A stretch of 64,000 bases of DNA from Bicyclus anynana (Eukaryota > Arthropoda > Insecta > Lepidoptera > Nymphalidae), in contig NC_069094.1 of NCBI RefSeq assembly GCF_947172395.1, positions 5,818,292 through 5,882,291 on the forward strand, written 5' to 3'. The notes beneath the pieces were generated by a model. That model saw only the letters and a list, made by a program, of their open reading frames with translations, ran no database searches and had not been told where the DNA came from. Every line of letters begins with the position of its first letter. The first letter of the stretch is position 1. The position numbers and the translations under genes are program-made. This document shows, piece after piece, positions 25,901-36,041 of the stretch.

Positions 25901-28900
25901 TAAAAAAAAAACTAAATTACGTACCAACCTAAAAAAAACTAAAAGAATTAAAAAAAAAAATAAAAAACGTGTATTTTGTGCAGAACATAGTGGCAGTAGG
26001 GGCTGGTTTCGTGGACGGGCTCGGGTTCGGAGACAACACGAAGGCGGCGGTCATCCGGCTGGGGCTCATGGAGATGATCAAGTTCGTGGACGTGTTCTAC
26101 CCGGGCAGCAAACTCAGCACGTTCTTCGAGTCCTGCGGCGTCGCGGACCTCATCACGACGTGTTACGGTCAGTGTGTTGCGACTTTTTGACGTAATTTTA
26201 AGTTACCGACGGCCAATCTCATGATGAGATTAACCATGTACCTACAGGACATCTTATAGTGCACAAGCAAAGGCGCAATCTCTTAGTCCGGTGAAAGATC
26301 AGAGGCAGGACCCACGGCTTTACGTGCTCTCCGAGGCACGGGGTTGGGCCACTCAGACCAATTATAGAAGGACCTGTATCGCACTCATAGTCACGAACAA
26401 AATTGTCTGTCATTTTCTGAGGAAAATGAGCTTAGATTTGGTATATATCTGATACTAAACTAGAATTTTTTGCCCGTTTTTTACACAATTCAATTACACA
26501 AAAAGGTATTTTTACGGAGCTCTTTAACCGATGAACACGATTACAACTATTTAACATCGATTCTATAGAGACAGTTTTTATAATCGCATTAGATCGTTGA
26601 TCATATACTTTGACAGAAAAGTAACATCTAGCGAGGCAGGTCCTATACAATAATTGGTCTGAGTTGGGCCAACACCGTCAACTTCAGGCTGCTATTTAGA
26701 TTTTTCTTGTAAGAAAAGACCCAATAACGTATTCTTTTTGCTGGCCTGAACTGAGATTCGAACCCTGGACCTCATTGTCCGCATTTACTATTATAATAGT
26801 AAGAGCTATCATAAACTATATAAGATAGATATTGTTTTGCGTTATAAACTGTCATATATATTGCATTTCGTCAGATATCTTTTATCTAGTTATTTAGAGC
26901 ATAGGTTAGATCCGGTATTTATTATATACGAATGGACTTTTCATTACATTTACTTTAGTTATTTATTTATTTACTTTTACTAATATTATAAAAGGTAAAA
27001 TTTGTAGGGGGTAATCTCTGGATTTACTGAAATGATTTTGAAAATTCTTTTACTAATAGATAGACACGTTGTTTGCTAGTGTAATGGGCTATATAATCGC
27101 CACGGAACTACGCGGATGAAACCGCGGGGCGTCTGCTACTTTATTAACCGACTTCAAAAAAGCAGGGGGTTCTAATTTCGGCTGTATGTATGTTTTCTAC
27201 GTATGTCCATCGACATTTCCGTCCTTTAAAAACGGATGGATAGCTCATTTTTTTACAATAACTGAACTTTTGAGGGCAATGGCAGCAAATTTTGTTATAG
27301 CAAACTAGTCGACGCCCGCGACTTCGTCCGCGTGAAACTTGATGTAAACTTTCAACTACCCCTAGCCAACCCCTAGCCTACCCCTAACCCTACCCTACTA
27401 TTACCTACCCGTACCCTACTTTTCTGGTTGATTTTTTAAACCTTGTGTCCGAAAAACCCAAATATCTCACGGAACCCTATTTTTTCCAAAATAAAATTTA
27501 GCCTATGTTACTTGTGGATAATGTAACTTTCGAATGGTGAAAGAATTTTTAAAATCGGTCCAGTAGTTTTTGAGCCTATTTATTACAATCAAACAAACAT
27601 ACAAACAAAGTTTTCCTCTTTATAATATTAGTATAGATTACTTTTATCCTGACCCTTTTGCTTTGTTAATAAATAATAACGTTTGTATGTAATTTGCTGT
27701 CAATTTTAACATCCTCTTCCTGCACATTGTTCTAGTACCTACAATCTAGAACAATTCCTAAATTGTTCTACAGACATAAGTAAATTCGATAAAGTGGAAA
27801 ATAGGCGATCTAATATTACGAGCATGTTATGTCTAGCTTTGTGCTTTATGTTCTGTGAGTATATTATAGGCAATGATATATACTAGAGATTACGCACTAG
27901 CGCATCAAAACTGAGACGGACAAATGTGCATAATTGTCTTAATTTCGTTTAGTCACTTATTAAACAACGAAAGTTATTTAAACACATAATACCCAAATTT
28001 CCAATTGGAAATGTAAAAACTATATACACATAAATATAAAATTTAAATAAACACAAAATCGCTAAATTCGGATCAATTTTTGTGGTGATTTTTCAGTTGA
28101 CTATTTGTAAAAATTCTACCACCGGTTCGGAATCATTGGTTCAATCATTGGTTATAGGTACCTGTTGGTAATAGGGGGGATGACAGTTTTTTAAATTGTA
28201 TATAAATCAGGAGTATGCTAATATTAAAGCAATTTTGTAAAAGTAACACAGTATCTGCGATCATTACTTTCGGAGCTAAAGGGTTTAAAGAGTCAGATTT
28301 GCGGCGCTGCCGCGGATCCCTGAAAAACGCCCCATACAAAATGGTACGAATTAATGACGTCGTAGGTACATAATGATCGCTAGATTTGTATGGGCGTTCA
28401 AACAAAATTACTAATATCTTTGTTATTTGTGCGTTTATGTTTATTGTTCATGTATTAAAAAATTACATTTAATGTATGAAAGCTAAAACTGTATGATTTT
28501 TCATCTAATTACGATAAAAGATTTTAAATAGATTTTGAAATTTTCAATCTTATTTATTTTGCAAATATCCAGTCAATCTTTGCTTTTTATGTACAAATTA
28601 GTTAACATTGATTTTATTTACCCGAATGTATCATAAAAATCACTATATGCAAACCTAGTCATCATCTCCATTCAATAGTCTCAATTTAACAGTAACTTTT
28701 TAATCCGTCTATTCGTTTGTGTGTGCGTGTAGTACATTAAAGTAGATCTTATAATATTATTAAAAAAAAAATAGTTTTTTTTTATAAAAATTTTTATTAT
28801 TTACAACCATGCTTAAATATATTATTAGTCTACTAATTTAATATGTATTTAATTGGTATTAATGAAGTTTAGTATTCCTTCGTTGTAATATTGAAAGTAA

Positions 28901-31900
28901 TAAAAACAATATGTTAACATAAACCACACAGATCGATTCCTGATACAGGGGATATTAAATTTACCTGACACTTACAAGCGTTATTGCTAAGCTTATCGAA
29001 GCCCACGCGATAGAGATTGATTATTATTTATTGCACGAAGATATAAATGTTACCATGGCCACATAATGCGCGTTATGCATTCTATATTGTTATTAATAAC
29101 CATTAAGTAGGTTTTAGCCGTTATAACCCAGTGTATATGACCTCTGCCTCCGATTCCGGTGTGGGTTCGTATCCGTTTCGAGGCATGCACCTCCAACTTT
29201 TCAGTTGTGTTCATTTTAAGTGTGTGTGAGGAAACCTGCATACCAGACAATTTTCTTAATTTGCTGCGTGTGTGAAGTCTGCTAATCCGTATAGGGGCCA
29301 GCGTGGTGTACTATTGGCCTGGCCCCTCTCATTCTGAGAGAAGACTGGAGCTCGGCAGTGAGCCGAATATGGGTTAATAACGATTAAGTAGGCTTTAGAT
29401 ACCAGAAATATGGTAAGAGACTACTGTCCGTAGTCAACATGGAATGTATATACTTAATAGTTTCGCTTCATCCGTTTTGCTGTCTGTTCCAATCTCGGCA
29501 GCGCAATTCTAAAATAAAAATATACACATGTTTTGTCACTAACAACGAATTCGCCATGAAAACAAACTCACGTTACATCGCTGTAACTTTACAGCATCAC
29601 TTTTCACTTAAAAATTAAATATAACATAAGTATATTAAATATATTCTTATTCGAAATTATATATCACGTGTCTCAATCGGTGAAGGAAAACATCGTGGGC
29701 AAACCAGCATACCTGAGAATTTTCTTAATTCGTTACGTGTGTGTGAAGTTTGCCAATCCGCATTTGGCCAGAGTGGTGTACTAAGGCCTAACCTCTCTCA
29801 TTCTGTGACGAGACTCATGCTCAACAGTGAGCCGAGTCGCAAGTAAAATCAGTGCCATATTTTCAATCATATGCCAAAAATCAAAATTCATTTATTTCAA
29901 TTAGGCTTAGTTTACAAGCACTTTTGAAAGGTCAGGTATAAGTCAAAATTTAATTTAATTTAATGGTGGTAATAATAGACGAAAACTTAAAATTAAAGTT
30001 AAGAGGGTTCCAAACGCGCCTTGGTCCTAGAAGAGCCCACAACAAACTCAGCCAAGGTATATTTCTTTGTTTACCACCATTTTACAAACTTATTTAAAAC
30101 TAAGCACAAAATATATGTAATTACCCTGCTGACCATATTATGTTCTTTTTCTATTATAAAATAATTTCAATTTATTATTATTGCATATTAAAGGTGGCAG
30201 AAACAGAAGAGTGGCGGAGGCGTTCGTGAAGACAGGCCGTTCTATCAAAGAGTTAGAGGACGAGATGCTCAACGGACAGAAATTACAGGGGCCCATCACT
30301 GCCGAGGAGGTCAACCATATGCTGGCGAACAAAAATATGGAGAACAAGTTAGTATAATACATATGTATACGCAGAGGCACAATTATCCGCCCACTTCAAC
30401 ATACTCGCGTCATATTAATGAGGGCGGATAATTGTGCCTCTGAGTATATAATAGAATACAACAACAAACATACAGTACAAAGAAATTCAGGAACTATGAC
30501 GCGGAGAATGTTACATTATCTATCTACCGTTAGAATAAATTCCCCCTTCTGATGAGTGTCGGGTAGCTTAAAATTTGACAAGAATTGAAGAAACTGAGAC
30601 GTGAACTCCTCTATGACCTCTGCCTCCAATTCCGGAGGGTGTGGGTTCGAATCTGGTCCAGGGCATGCACCTCCAACTTTTCAATTGTGCGCTTATTAAG
30701 AAATTAAATATCACGTGTCTCAAATGGTGAAGGAAAACATCGTGAAGAAACCTGCATACCAGAGAATTTTCTTAATTCTCTGCGTGTGTGAAGTCTGCCA
30801 ATCCGCATTGGGAAAGCGTGCTCGAGCTCAGCAGTGAGCCGAATGTGGGTTGATAACGAACGAAGAAATTGACGAAATCTAAATTTAGTTAGACTGTCAA
30901 CTAACACTTATCCGAAGGTGATGCTTGTTTGGTTAAACGATCCTATGTAACCTATCTCAAGAACTACTTGTTCAAATTGAAAAATGATTTTTTGTGTTCG
31001 GTAATCCACTTAGAGGAAGGCTTTATAACGCTTCGAGCTAAGAAATGAAAAATGTGACAAAACCGGGAAAAAATATTTCTTTCGTGAGCATTTGGGTGCA
31101 CTGCGTAAACGGTCAAAGTTACGCAAAATATAGCGGAATTGTTCCAATTGAAACAATTCCTCTTTAAACGTTCTAAAACCGTCGCCAGCTAAAGCCGTAC
31201 GCGTCCGCTAGTGTACTATGTAATGGAGTTAAAAAGTGGATTAATGTTTGCAATAGTTTTTTCGCGACCGAAGTCCCGAGCGTCCAATAGTTAATTGTAA
31301 AGACGAGAAAAATTGTAATTGTAAATCTTTTTCCATCGCATGTATTTCATCGGATAGAGAGAAAAACTTTCTGCCTAGATATAATCAAATAATTTTAATG
31401 TATGTCTGCATAATCACTGCAAGTGATGTAACTAAGATGAACAGAAATAGCAAATCTTGGCTTTCATCCATGCGACGGTGAGGTCAATGTAAAACATTCA
31501 TTGTCATTACCTTTGCCGCCTCGACCTTTGCTACTGACAATTGAAACGCTCTTTTATTATACTTGCTAGCTTTTGGATGCGACTTTACTCGCATATAGAG
31601 TAAGTGACTCTGGCGCAGTTAGAAATGCCATGCTTAAATCGCGTGGTGTGTGGGTAAACGCCGCCAACCTGTTATAAAGCAACGTGATAGTTCTAAGCTC
31701 TCAAAGCGCTCTTCTAAAATGATAGAGGGCAGGCTTTGCAGTGGCCTATTAAAAGTATCGGTTGACCAGGCCAGGCTTGATGCCCTAAGCAATCTTCCGT
31801 GTGGGACTCCGTAGTAACAAAGACTTCATTGAAAAACAAATGTTAAAACATAGGTACCGTAGATACAAATTCGTGTGTTTTGTTCCTTCTGCACTTATCC

Positions 31901-32481
31901 CGTGCTAGGTAGGGTCGGTACACCATGATTAATTCACATGTACTTGTTGCCGTTATCTTAGACGGGATGCCTTAAGCAATAGGCTGCTGTACAAAACTAA
32001 GAAAGTTTTTGCATATAGGTAGTTTAGATGCCTAGAAACTCTAATCACATTTTTATTTGTGAAAATAATCTCTTATTTGTAATATTTTTATAAAACAAAA
32101 TTGCAAGTGATGATTGCTGCAAACGCCAATCACTCTGTTATCTCTATGAATGACGTCACTTGCTAATGTGTTGTGTTTCGGCGCAATAATTTTACGTAGA
32201 CATTTTGTCATTTATATTAATTTTTTTACTGGTTATTATTGACGGGACAAAATAAAATATAGCTTATAATACTTCCATAATTCAGGTTAACCACTGTTTA
32301 CAAAAGAGGCAAGTAGCATATTGCTTAAATAGCTTATAGGCTAATCCAGGATACTGGTGATGATGATTAAAATATTAAATTTCAGATTCCCCCTCTTCAC
32401 TGCCGTATTCCGCATCTGCCGAGGCGAGTTGAAACCCAGCGACTTTATCGACTGCATTCGAAGCCACCCGGAGCATATGTA
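13966..32481 (+). CDS. Gpdh1: Glycerol-3-phosphate dehydrogenase [NAD+], cytosolic
   Basis: Eight exons join in frame to 353 residues ending SHPEHM: 13966-14018, 14357-14534, 18744-18884, 20327-20434, 22750-22896, 25984-26167, 30194-30347 and 32386-32478. If the last donor is not used, ATG TAA finishes the frame at 32481. The enzyme interconverts dihydroxyacetone phosphate and glycerol 3-phosphate with NADH, feeding lipid synthesis and the flight-muscle glycerophosphate shuttle. The Rossmann motif is VGSGNWGSA (residues 14-22). The catalytic lysine is in ALSLIKG, and the second lysine is in FGDNTKAAVIRLGL. The substrate arginine is in CYGGRNRRVAEAF. Length and order match animal GPD1. Exons 5-7 are GC-rich beside AT-rich introns. 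Introns are filled with SINEs, MITEs and a Tc1-type remnant. The final donor GTAAGA contains the stop codon (see the alternative exons). Confidence 0.96.
14944..15772. mobile_element. hAT-type MITE remnant split by a SINE
   Basis: CTCGGACCAATAATAGAAGG followed by ACCTACCTCGC marks the left end. The right-hand internal part (AAAACGACAGACAATTTTGT, GGGTGCGATGCA) resembles 4215-4275. The interior holds a family A SINE (15287-15536). The terminal right repeat is not recognisable. It lies in Gpdh intron 2. Confidence 0.5.
15287..15536 (-). mobile_element. tRNA-derived SINE, family A (copy 3), internally deleted
   Basis: On the minus strand it has the head GGCGCACTGGTACGCGCGG and the B-box-like GGTTCGATCCCC. 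It ends in CAAGGGCTAACATGTAAAGA. It is shorter than other copies because part of the body is missing. Confidence 0.85.
16686..17284. mobile_element. Non-autonomous DNA transposon with AGGGTTCCGTAG ends
   Basis: AGGGTTCCGTAG at 16686-16697 faces CTACGGAACCCT at 17273-17284 as an exact 12-bp inverted pair. Between them lie a short open frame (17071-17286) and a nested 183-bp MITE (16836-17018). The terminal sequence resembles a repeat end common in Lepidoptera and recurs singly near 22707 and 27471. A Tc1/mariner-like origin is inferred, not shown. Confidence 0.6.
16836..17018. mobile_element. MITE nested in the AGGGTTCCGTAG element
   Basis: AACCCGACTGCATAAATGAT and ATCATATAGACAGTCGGGTT, each continuing with ACAAAAACTG or its complement, form about 30-bp inverted ends. 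Inside, GGACCTATT and AATAGGTCC form a second inverted pair. No coding capacity. Confidence 0.75.
17071..17286 (+). pseudogene. Short frame, possible truncated transposase N-terminus
   Basis: This 71-codon frame starts MSEAEPGTSRSS and contains a nuclear-localisation-like SPKKKRRKQSP and a hydrophobic VLINVFKYVEDTL segment. It runs directly into the right inverted end of the surrounding element. Serine-rich, basic N-termini followed by an IxVFxY segment occur in some lepidopteran transposase-like proteins, but no catalytic domain is present. It may be a deletion derivative of an autonomous parent. Confidence 0.35.
18222..18400. repeat. tRNA-like SINE, family C (copy 1)
   Basis: It shares TTTGCCATAT, AAAGACTGTATTAG, GGTATGACAATAGACCAA and GGGGATTGAACCA with copies at 39370-39565 and 45065-45215. 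The GGGGATTGAACC block is B-box-like on the minus strand. It lies in Gpdh intron 2. Confidence 0.6.
19868..20180 (+). repeat. RTE-type interspersed repeat (GACTTCGTCCG family)
   Basis: It starts CTAGCGGATGCCCGTGACTT followed by CGTCCG. It ends in a short (ACAG) run and CGAAAATTTTACTG. The opening block recurs at 50734, 27306 and, inverted, at 24612 and 25012. Such repeats are usually 3' ends of RTE-like retroposons in Lepidoptera. It lies in Gpdh intron 3. Confidence 0.5.
22107..22325 (+). mobile_element. 3'-UTR-only copy of the non-LTR element at 53078-57550
   Basis: The stretches GACTATGATTAATTTTAAAT, ATGGAAGAGCGGAGTTTTCT, GTCACAGGAGTTTACAACTC and GAAATAAACTATTTTTAT, preceded by a short CA-rich run, match the minus-strand 3' UTR at 53075-53360. 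Everything upstream is missing, as expected of 5'-truncated reverse transcription. Its 3' end abuts a family A SINE. It lies in Gpdh intron 4. Confidence 0.85.
22326..22637 (-). mobile_element. tRNA-derived SINE, family A (copy 4)
   Basis: A near-complete minus-strand copy with a tRNA-like head (TTGCACAGTGGTATGCGCAG), B-box-like GGTTCGATCCCC and body end CAAGGGCTAATTTG. Its 3' end directly touches the truncated non-LTR copy. Confidence 0.88.
22905..23212 (-). mobile_element. tRNA-derived SINE, family B (copy 2), next to the exon 5 donor
   Basis: On the minus strand it carries a tRNA-like head with GGTTCGAATCCGG. It then has GCATGCGCC, AAATTAAATATCACGTGTCT, AGTCTACAAATCCGCATTGG and a tail reaching to within about 10 nt of the Gpdh exon 5 donor at 22897. 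It is the most complete family B copy here. Confidence 0.85.
24371..24612 (-). repeat. RTE-type interspersed repeat (inverted copy)
   Basis: Reads ATACTAATATTATAAAGCTT, then TCTTTCAGTGTTAGATAG, and finishes TTTTTCACGGGCGTCTGCTA. The 24808-25012 copy shares the TTATCGAGGAAG and GGCTATATATTATC blocks. It lies in Gpdh intron 5. Confidence 0.5.
24808..25012 (-). repeat. RTE-type interspersed repeat (second copy)
   Basis: Same family as 24371-24612, sharing TCTTTCAGTGTTAGATAG and TTATCGAGGAAGGCTATGGG. It finishes with a GGTGAAACCGCGCGGCGTC block before CAGCTAGTA. Confidence 0.5.
25278..25694. mobile_element. hAT-type MITE, damaged, interrupted by a SINE B fragment
   Basis: The internal order (ATCGCACC, AATTATCTGTCATTTTC, TTACACAA-like, AACACGATTACAACTGT, TTTTTATAATCGCATT, GAGGCAGGTCCTATAC, TAATTGGTCTGAG) follows the intact MITEs at 26352 and 34632. 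Between CGCATT and GATCATATAG lies an unrelated 150-bp block from family B (25478-25627). The left terminal repeat is lost. Confidence 0.75.
25478..25627 (-). mobile_element. tRNA-derived SINE, family B fragment nested in the MITE
   Basis: It has the family B blocks TTTCCTCATGATGTTTTCCT, GAGACACGTGATATTTAATT and GGGCCGGATTCGAACCCAC (B-box-like on the minus strand). It interrupts the MITE sequence cleanly. Confidence 0.75.
26352..26663. mobile_element. hAT-type MITE, 312 bp, with 8-bp target duplication
   Basis: Ends are CTCAGACCAATTATAGAAGG and its partner CCTATACAATAATTGGTCTGAG (inverted). The flanks are TTGGGCCA on both sides, an exact 8-bp duplication as hAT transposases make. It is almost identical to 34632-34943. 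It lies in Gpdh intron 6. No coding capacity. Confidence 0.9.
26977..27145 (-). repeat. RTE-type interspersed repeat
   Basis: Opens with ACTAATATTATAAAAGG and closes with GATGAAACCGCGGGGCGTC followed by TGCTAC. It has the same build as 24808-25012. Confidence 0.45.
27306..27642 (+). repeat. RTE-type repeat with CCCCTA-rich core
   Basis: Starts CTAGTCGACGCCCGCGACTT followed by CGTCCGCGTG. It then has a run of CCCCTAGCC/CCCTAACCC/CCCTACT units (27357-27420) and ends TTATAATATTAGTATAG. The C-rich run is the complement of the GGGTAGGGGTAGG runs at 38450, 38690, 41220 and 51540. Confidence 0.55.
28110..28395 (-). repeat. Interspersed repeat, partner of 1-215
   Basis: The minus strand matches window positions 1-215 in the same block order. 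At its left edge ATTCTACCACCGGTTCGGAA is the reverse complement of a stretch in the non-LTR 3' end at 40200-40230, so this may be a chimeric retroposon insertion. It lies in Gpdh intron 6. Confidence 0.6.
29120..29385 (+). mobile_element. tRNA-derived SINE, family B (copy 3)
   Basis: Carries GACCTCTGCCTCCGATTCC, the B-box-like GTGGGTTCGTATCC, GGCATGCACCTCCAACTTTT and TGAGCCGAATATGGGTT. The A-rich middle is shortened. Confidence 0.75.
29650..29850 (+). mobile_element. tRNA-derived SINE, family B (copy 4), 5'-truncated
   Basis: Begins at ATATCACGTGTCTCAATCGG and keeps AGTTTGCCAATCCGCATTTG and AACAGTGAGCCGAG. The tRNA-like head is absent. Confidence 0.65.
29877..30090 (-). mobile_element. 3' end of a non-LTR retrotransposon, same family as 39796-40300
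   Basis: AAAATTCATTTATTTCAATT followed by AGGCTTAGTTTACAAGCACT is the reverse complement of the 3' terminus at 40235-40290. It continues with a shared but diverged GCC-AAGG-TA segment. No coding frame is kept. It lies just upstream of Gpdh exon 7. Confidence 0.6.
30372..30442. repeat. 71-bp palindrome beside the Gpdh exon 7 donor
   Basis: Exact 21-bp arms, beginning CAGAGGCACAATTATCC and ending GGATAATTGTGCCTCTG, enclose 29 bp. It starts 24 nt after the exon 7 boundary (30347). It is a likely tiny MITE able to form a hairpin in the pre-mRNA. Confidence 0.85.
30600..30865 (+). mobile_element. tRNA-derived SINE, family B (copy 5)
   Basis: GACCTCTGCCTCCAATTCC, GTGGGTTCGAATCTGG, GGCATGCACCTCCAACTTTT, AAATTAAATATCACGTGTCT and CAGTGAGCCGAATGTGGG follow the family B order almost completely. 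Confidence 0.85.
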
Positions 32482-32591
32482 AGAGACTATTCCTATAGCC
32501 TAGCTTCCTAGCGATCGTCAATAACGTAGCGTAGACTGTATGTAGAACATGTACTAATAATATATTCATTGTTATAACATAGTACGAGAAC

Positions 32592-33080
32592 CGGCATATG
32601 AAATATATACTCTCATCTGTTATTTATTTGGGATAAAAAATAAATAGAAAATATTCACATTGATACATTGCAAATAGGTTGTCTAGTAAAATTGCGCCCG
32701 GTAAATATTTGAATACTAAAAAATAATAATTTTAATACAAAAAAAAATAATTATAAATGATTATTTTCAAGTTATTTAAGCTACTCTCTTTGCTTAATTA
32801 ATAAAAATCGTACACTAGTTAAAAGAATATATTTAACAGAATTGAAAACGTAATGGTTGCCTGTTTTCACACTGCAACTGTGGGGTTGCCAGATATAAAC
32901 AGTTAAGTGATGTTATCTAAATACTCTCAGCTGTTATTTAGTCATCTTATACGTCAGATGAAAGCTCATTTTGGGCTTAATTAGAACATTGCAAACACAA
33001 TGTGTCACTGTAAACATTATATCTACCATTTATTTCTCATCACTAATGAATAACAGATGAGGGTATATATTTCTAATGCC
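32592..33080. mobile_element. MITE with inverted ends directly 3' of the Gpdh core frame
   Basis: CGGCATATGAAATATATACT followed by CTCATCTGTTATT faces AATAACAGATGAGGGTATAT followed by ATTTCTAATGCCG. The arms are about 33 bp with few mismatches. The interior has a degenerate second copy of the CTCTCAGCTGTTATTTAG motif. No coding frame. Confidence 0.75.
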
Positions 33081-34631
33081 GTATCTTAGACCATAACGAA
33101 ATTAGTATTAGTACTACACTTTCACACACATTTGCTCGGCTCTTATTTCTTGTTAAATCAGACTTAAGTATAAAATATGACTGCACAGACTGCTACGATC
33201 ATTGTATACGTAAATATCATAACACTACAAGCCTACGCAATAGTTTTAGTTTTATGTACCTACCCACATTATAACATCGCATTATTGTGCCAAAATATTG
33301 ATTATTTTATTTTATGAATGACATATTAATTTGGTAATCTACAATTCGGTAGCTATTTATATATTATATATCAATTAACAAAAGTAAGATACAGTCGTTG
33401 TTGACTTACGAAAATGGTGCTTTTGAAAATTTTATATTTTTTTATCATTCGTTTTTAATGTTAAGACTATTAAGTACTTATTTCTTCAAACCTAAGAGCT
33501 AGGTGATGATCATTTTATTAAATAGATTGGATAGAAAATCTTAACATGTCAATAGCATATAGTATACTATTGTATGTATATAAAAGTTTATAATTATCTC
33601 GAAGGGTGCTGTCATATAGATAACGATCCGTATGCAAAGTAATATATAAGTTGTGCGACGTAAACTGAACACTGACGATCATCACGCAGAAATTTATACA
33701 ATTAACTTCGAATGAGTTCGATAACACTACTTAATAAGTTTTATTTTACTTTATAATAATTGTATCCCTATTAAGCAAAAATCTATGTATCTACCTCTTC
33801 ATCATTTTGATGCCAACTCTCATCAATGTCTGAAGTGTTCTTTCAGATTTGAATCTGATTATCTGAATAACGATCTGATAACCTTATCTTCACATAATAA
33901 TTCTTCTCCTCGATAGTAAATCCTTTAATGTTATGATGTTTCGTTCTCTATTACCACTTCATAATAACATAACATATCCCACTAGTGAACCTATATTTCT
34001 TAGTATAGTTTTCGATATCATATTTAATTGAATTACTTATTTTTAAGGTTTGTCACTTAATATGCCCTCTACAACATGATTATTTGCCTCTACTACTACT
34101 ACTACTGTTTATTTTGCTAATGCTCAACTACGCCATTTTTTATTAGTACTATATACGTGTATATTATTGTTTTTTTTAACGATACCGATGCTACAAACTT
34201 CATGGCATGAAATGTTCAGTAAAACCGTCAGTTTTCTTTTTGCGTGACGCGCTTTGTACTTGAACATGATAATATATTATAGTTATAGATATAAATATAT
34301 CATCTGCAATATCTGCAATAAAAGAGATTACAGTGTGTACGTTATTGATTATATGCCACGCTAAAGTATATACTTAGCTGGTAGCATAAATATGTATGTA
34401 GATATTAACACAATGGCCTCTTCATAATAGCGTAGGTGCACCGATGTCTTTCAACGTCGCTAACGTCGCTCTTATGCATTGCATCTGATGATAACACAGA
34501 GACCTGTCAATTTGAATATGATAAGACGTTTTAGTCTAAGAGCTCGCGGTATTAAACAATTAAGCAATAATCACGCACACTTTAATAGGAATTTCTGTTG
34601 ACGATTAAAATCTTCACAGGTCAAGATTCAC

Positions 34632-34943
34632 CTCAGACCAATTATAGAAGGACCTGTATCGCACTCATAGTCACGAACAAAATTGTCTGTCATTTTCTGA
34701 GGAAAACGAGCTTATATTTGGTATATATCTGATACTAAACTAGAAATTTTTGCCCGTTTTTTACACAATTCAATTACACAAAAAGGTATTTTTACGGAGC
34801 TCTTTAACCGACGAACACGATTACAACTATTTTACATCGATTAGATAGAGACACTTTTTATAATCGCATTAGATCGTTGATCATATACTTTGACAGAAAA
34901 GTAACGTCAAGCGAGGCAGGTCCTATAAAATAATTGGTCTGAG
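34632..34943. mobile_element. hAT-type MITE, 312 bp, with 8-bp target duplication
   Basis: Same length and almost the same sequence as 26352-26663, with CTCAGACCAATTATAGAAGG and ATAATTGGTCTGAG ends. AGATTCAC flanks it on both sides as an exact 8-bp duplication. Few differences between the two copies suggest recent movement. Confidence 0.92.
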
Positions 34944-35509
34944 AGATTCACGGAAATTCACTCACTAACTAAAGTTTCGACTGTTTTAGTAGAATGTGCA
35001 ATGACAAAGTATTTCAGTTATTATTGATCTGTAAATCCCGTGGGCTTTTAAAACTGTTTGTCACTAAAACGCTTTGAGTGTTTTAATATAAAACAGCATG
35101 TTCCTGCAAGTTATTAATATCTGTTACTGATAATAATCTTTATATTGTGTACCTTGTTACTAATATCTTTGTTATCGTTTTGATGTAGTGTTAACCCATC
35201 GAATATTTTATTATTGTTTTCATATCTCCCTGGGAGTTATCGATCAAAACATGATTTTTATGGAGTGTTTCATACTGTAAAAATATATATTTTATACATA
35301 CTATAATATTTAGATGACATGTTGCACAACTTTCCATAGTTTATAGATAATGTTATGTTTGAATAAAGTTGAGATTTTATTGCATCTTTTATTCTTATTT
35401 CTTTTATTTTTTATCCCTAGAGGGTTGGCACTATTCATTTTATGCTTTGATTCTGCTTACAATGAAGTAATACGCTTAAATTGCTAACGATGCTAACTTT
35501 GTTTTACAG

Positions 35510-35540
35510 ATTTGCTCCTAAAAATATAAGCATTTACTAA
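35510..35540 (+). CDS. Candidate alternative last exon of Gpdh (C-terminus IFAPKNISIY)
   Basis: A strong acceptor (branch-like TGCTAAC, then TTTGTTTTACAG) precedes A TTT GCT CCT AAA AAT ATA AGC ATT TAC TAA. Joined to the phase-2 AT left by the donor at 32479, it would replace the final Met and stop with IFAPKNISIY. An AATAAA-type signal follows at about 35667. Flies are known to vary the Gpdh C-terminus by alternative 3' exons; that this exon is used is inferred. Confidence 0.4.
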
Positions 35541-36041
35541 CAAAGTATACAAGTGATAATGAAGAATTACTAACTAACACATTTTTTAATTTTTGTGCTG
35601 GTATATATTTGCATGTGTTTGTTTTGCATCATGCGTTTTATTTTTGCAATTTTAATATTTATTCATAATAAATGTTTATTTGAATTTACGGCTGTTTTCA
35701 TCGATATATTCGATTTGCCAGGAAAAGTATATACATAAAGTAAAATGAACCTATAATAAAACTAGCTATAGATCGCTGAACTATTGCCCAAATGTCCAGT
35801 GGATACGGCAGAAGTTGAAAATATTGACGCATAGGTATACAACTGTGCACTATCATTTAAAATATGTGTTTAAAATACAAAGCTTTTTAAGTGAACAAGG
35901 GCAACGAATAAATAATATAAGTGACGCAATAATCATGTGCCAAATGTATTATATTTTTTGGTGACTATCTCTTGGGCTATTATAATTTTATTTGAGCTTG
36001 ACTAATTTCCATTTAGTAACGACATTTAACTAATATTCTAG

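Larger units (their letters stand above)
32482..35509. other. Region after the Gpdh core frame: 3' UTR of the short form or intron
   Basis: If the 32479 donor is unused, the first part is 3' UTR; if used, all of it is intron. It holds an inverted-repeat element (32592-33080), a hAT MITE (34632-34943) and a short (CTA) run near 34085. No other gene was seen. Confidence 0.4.
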
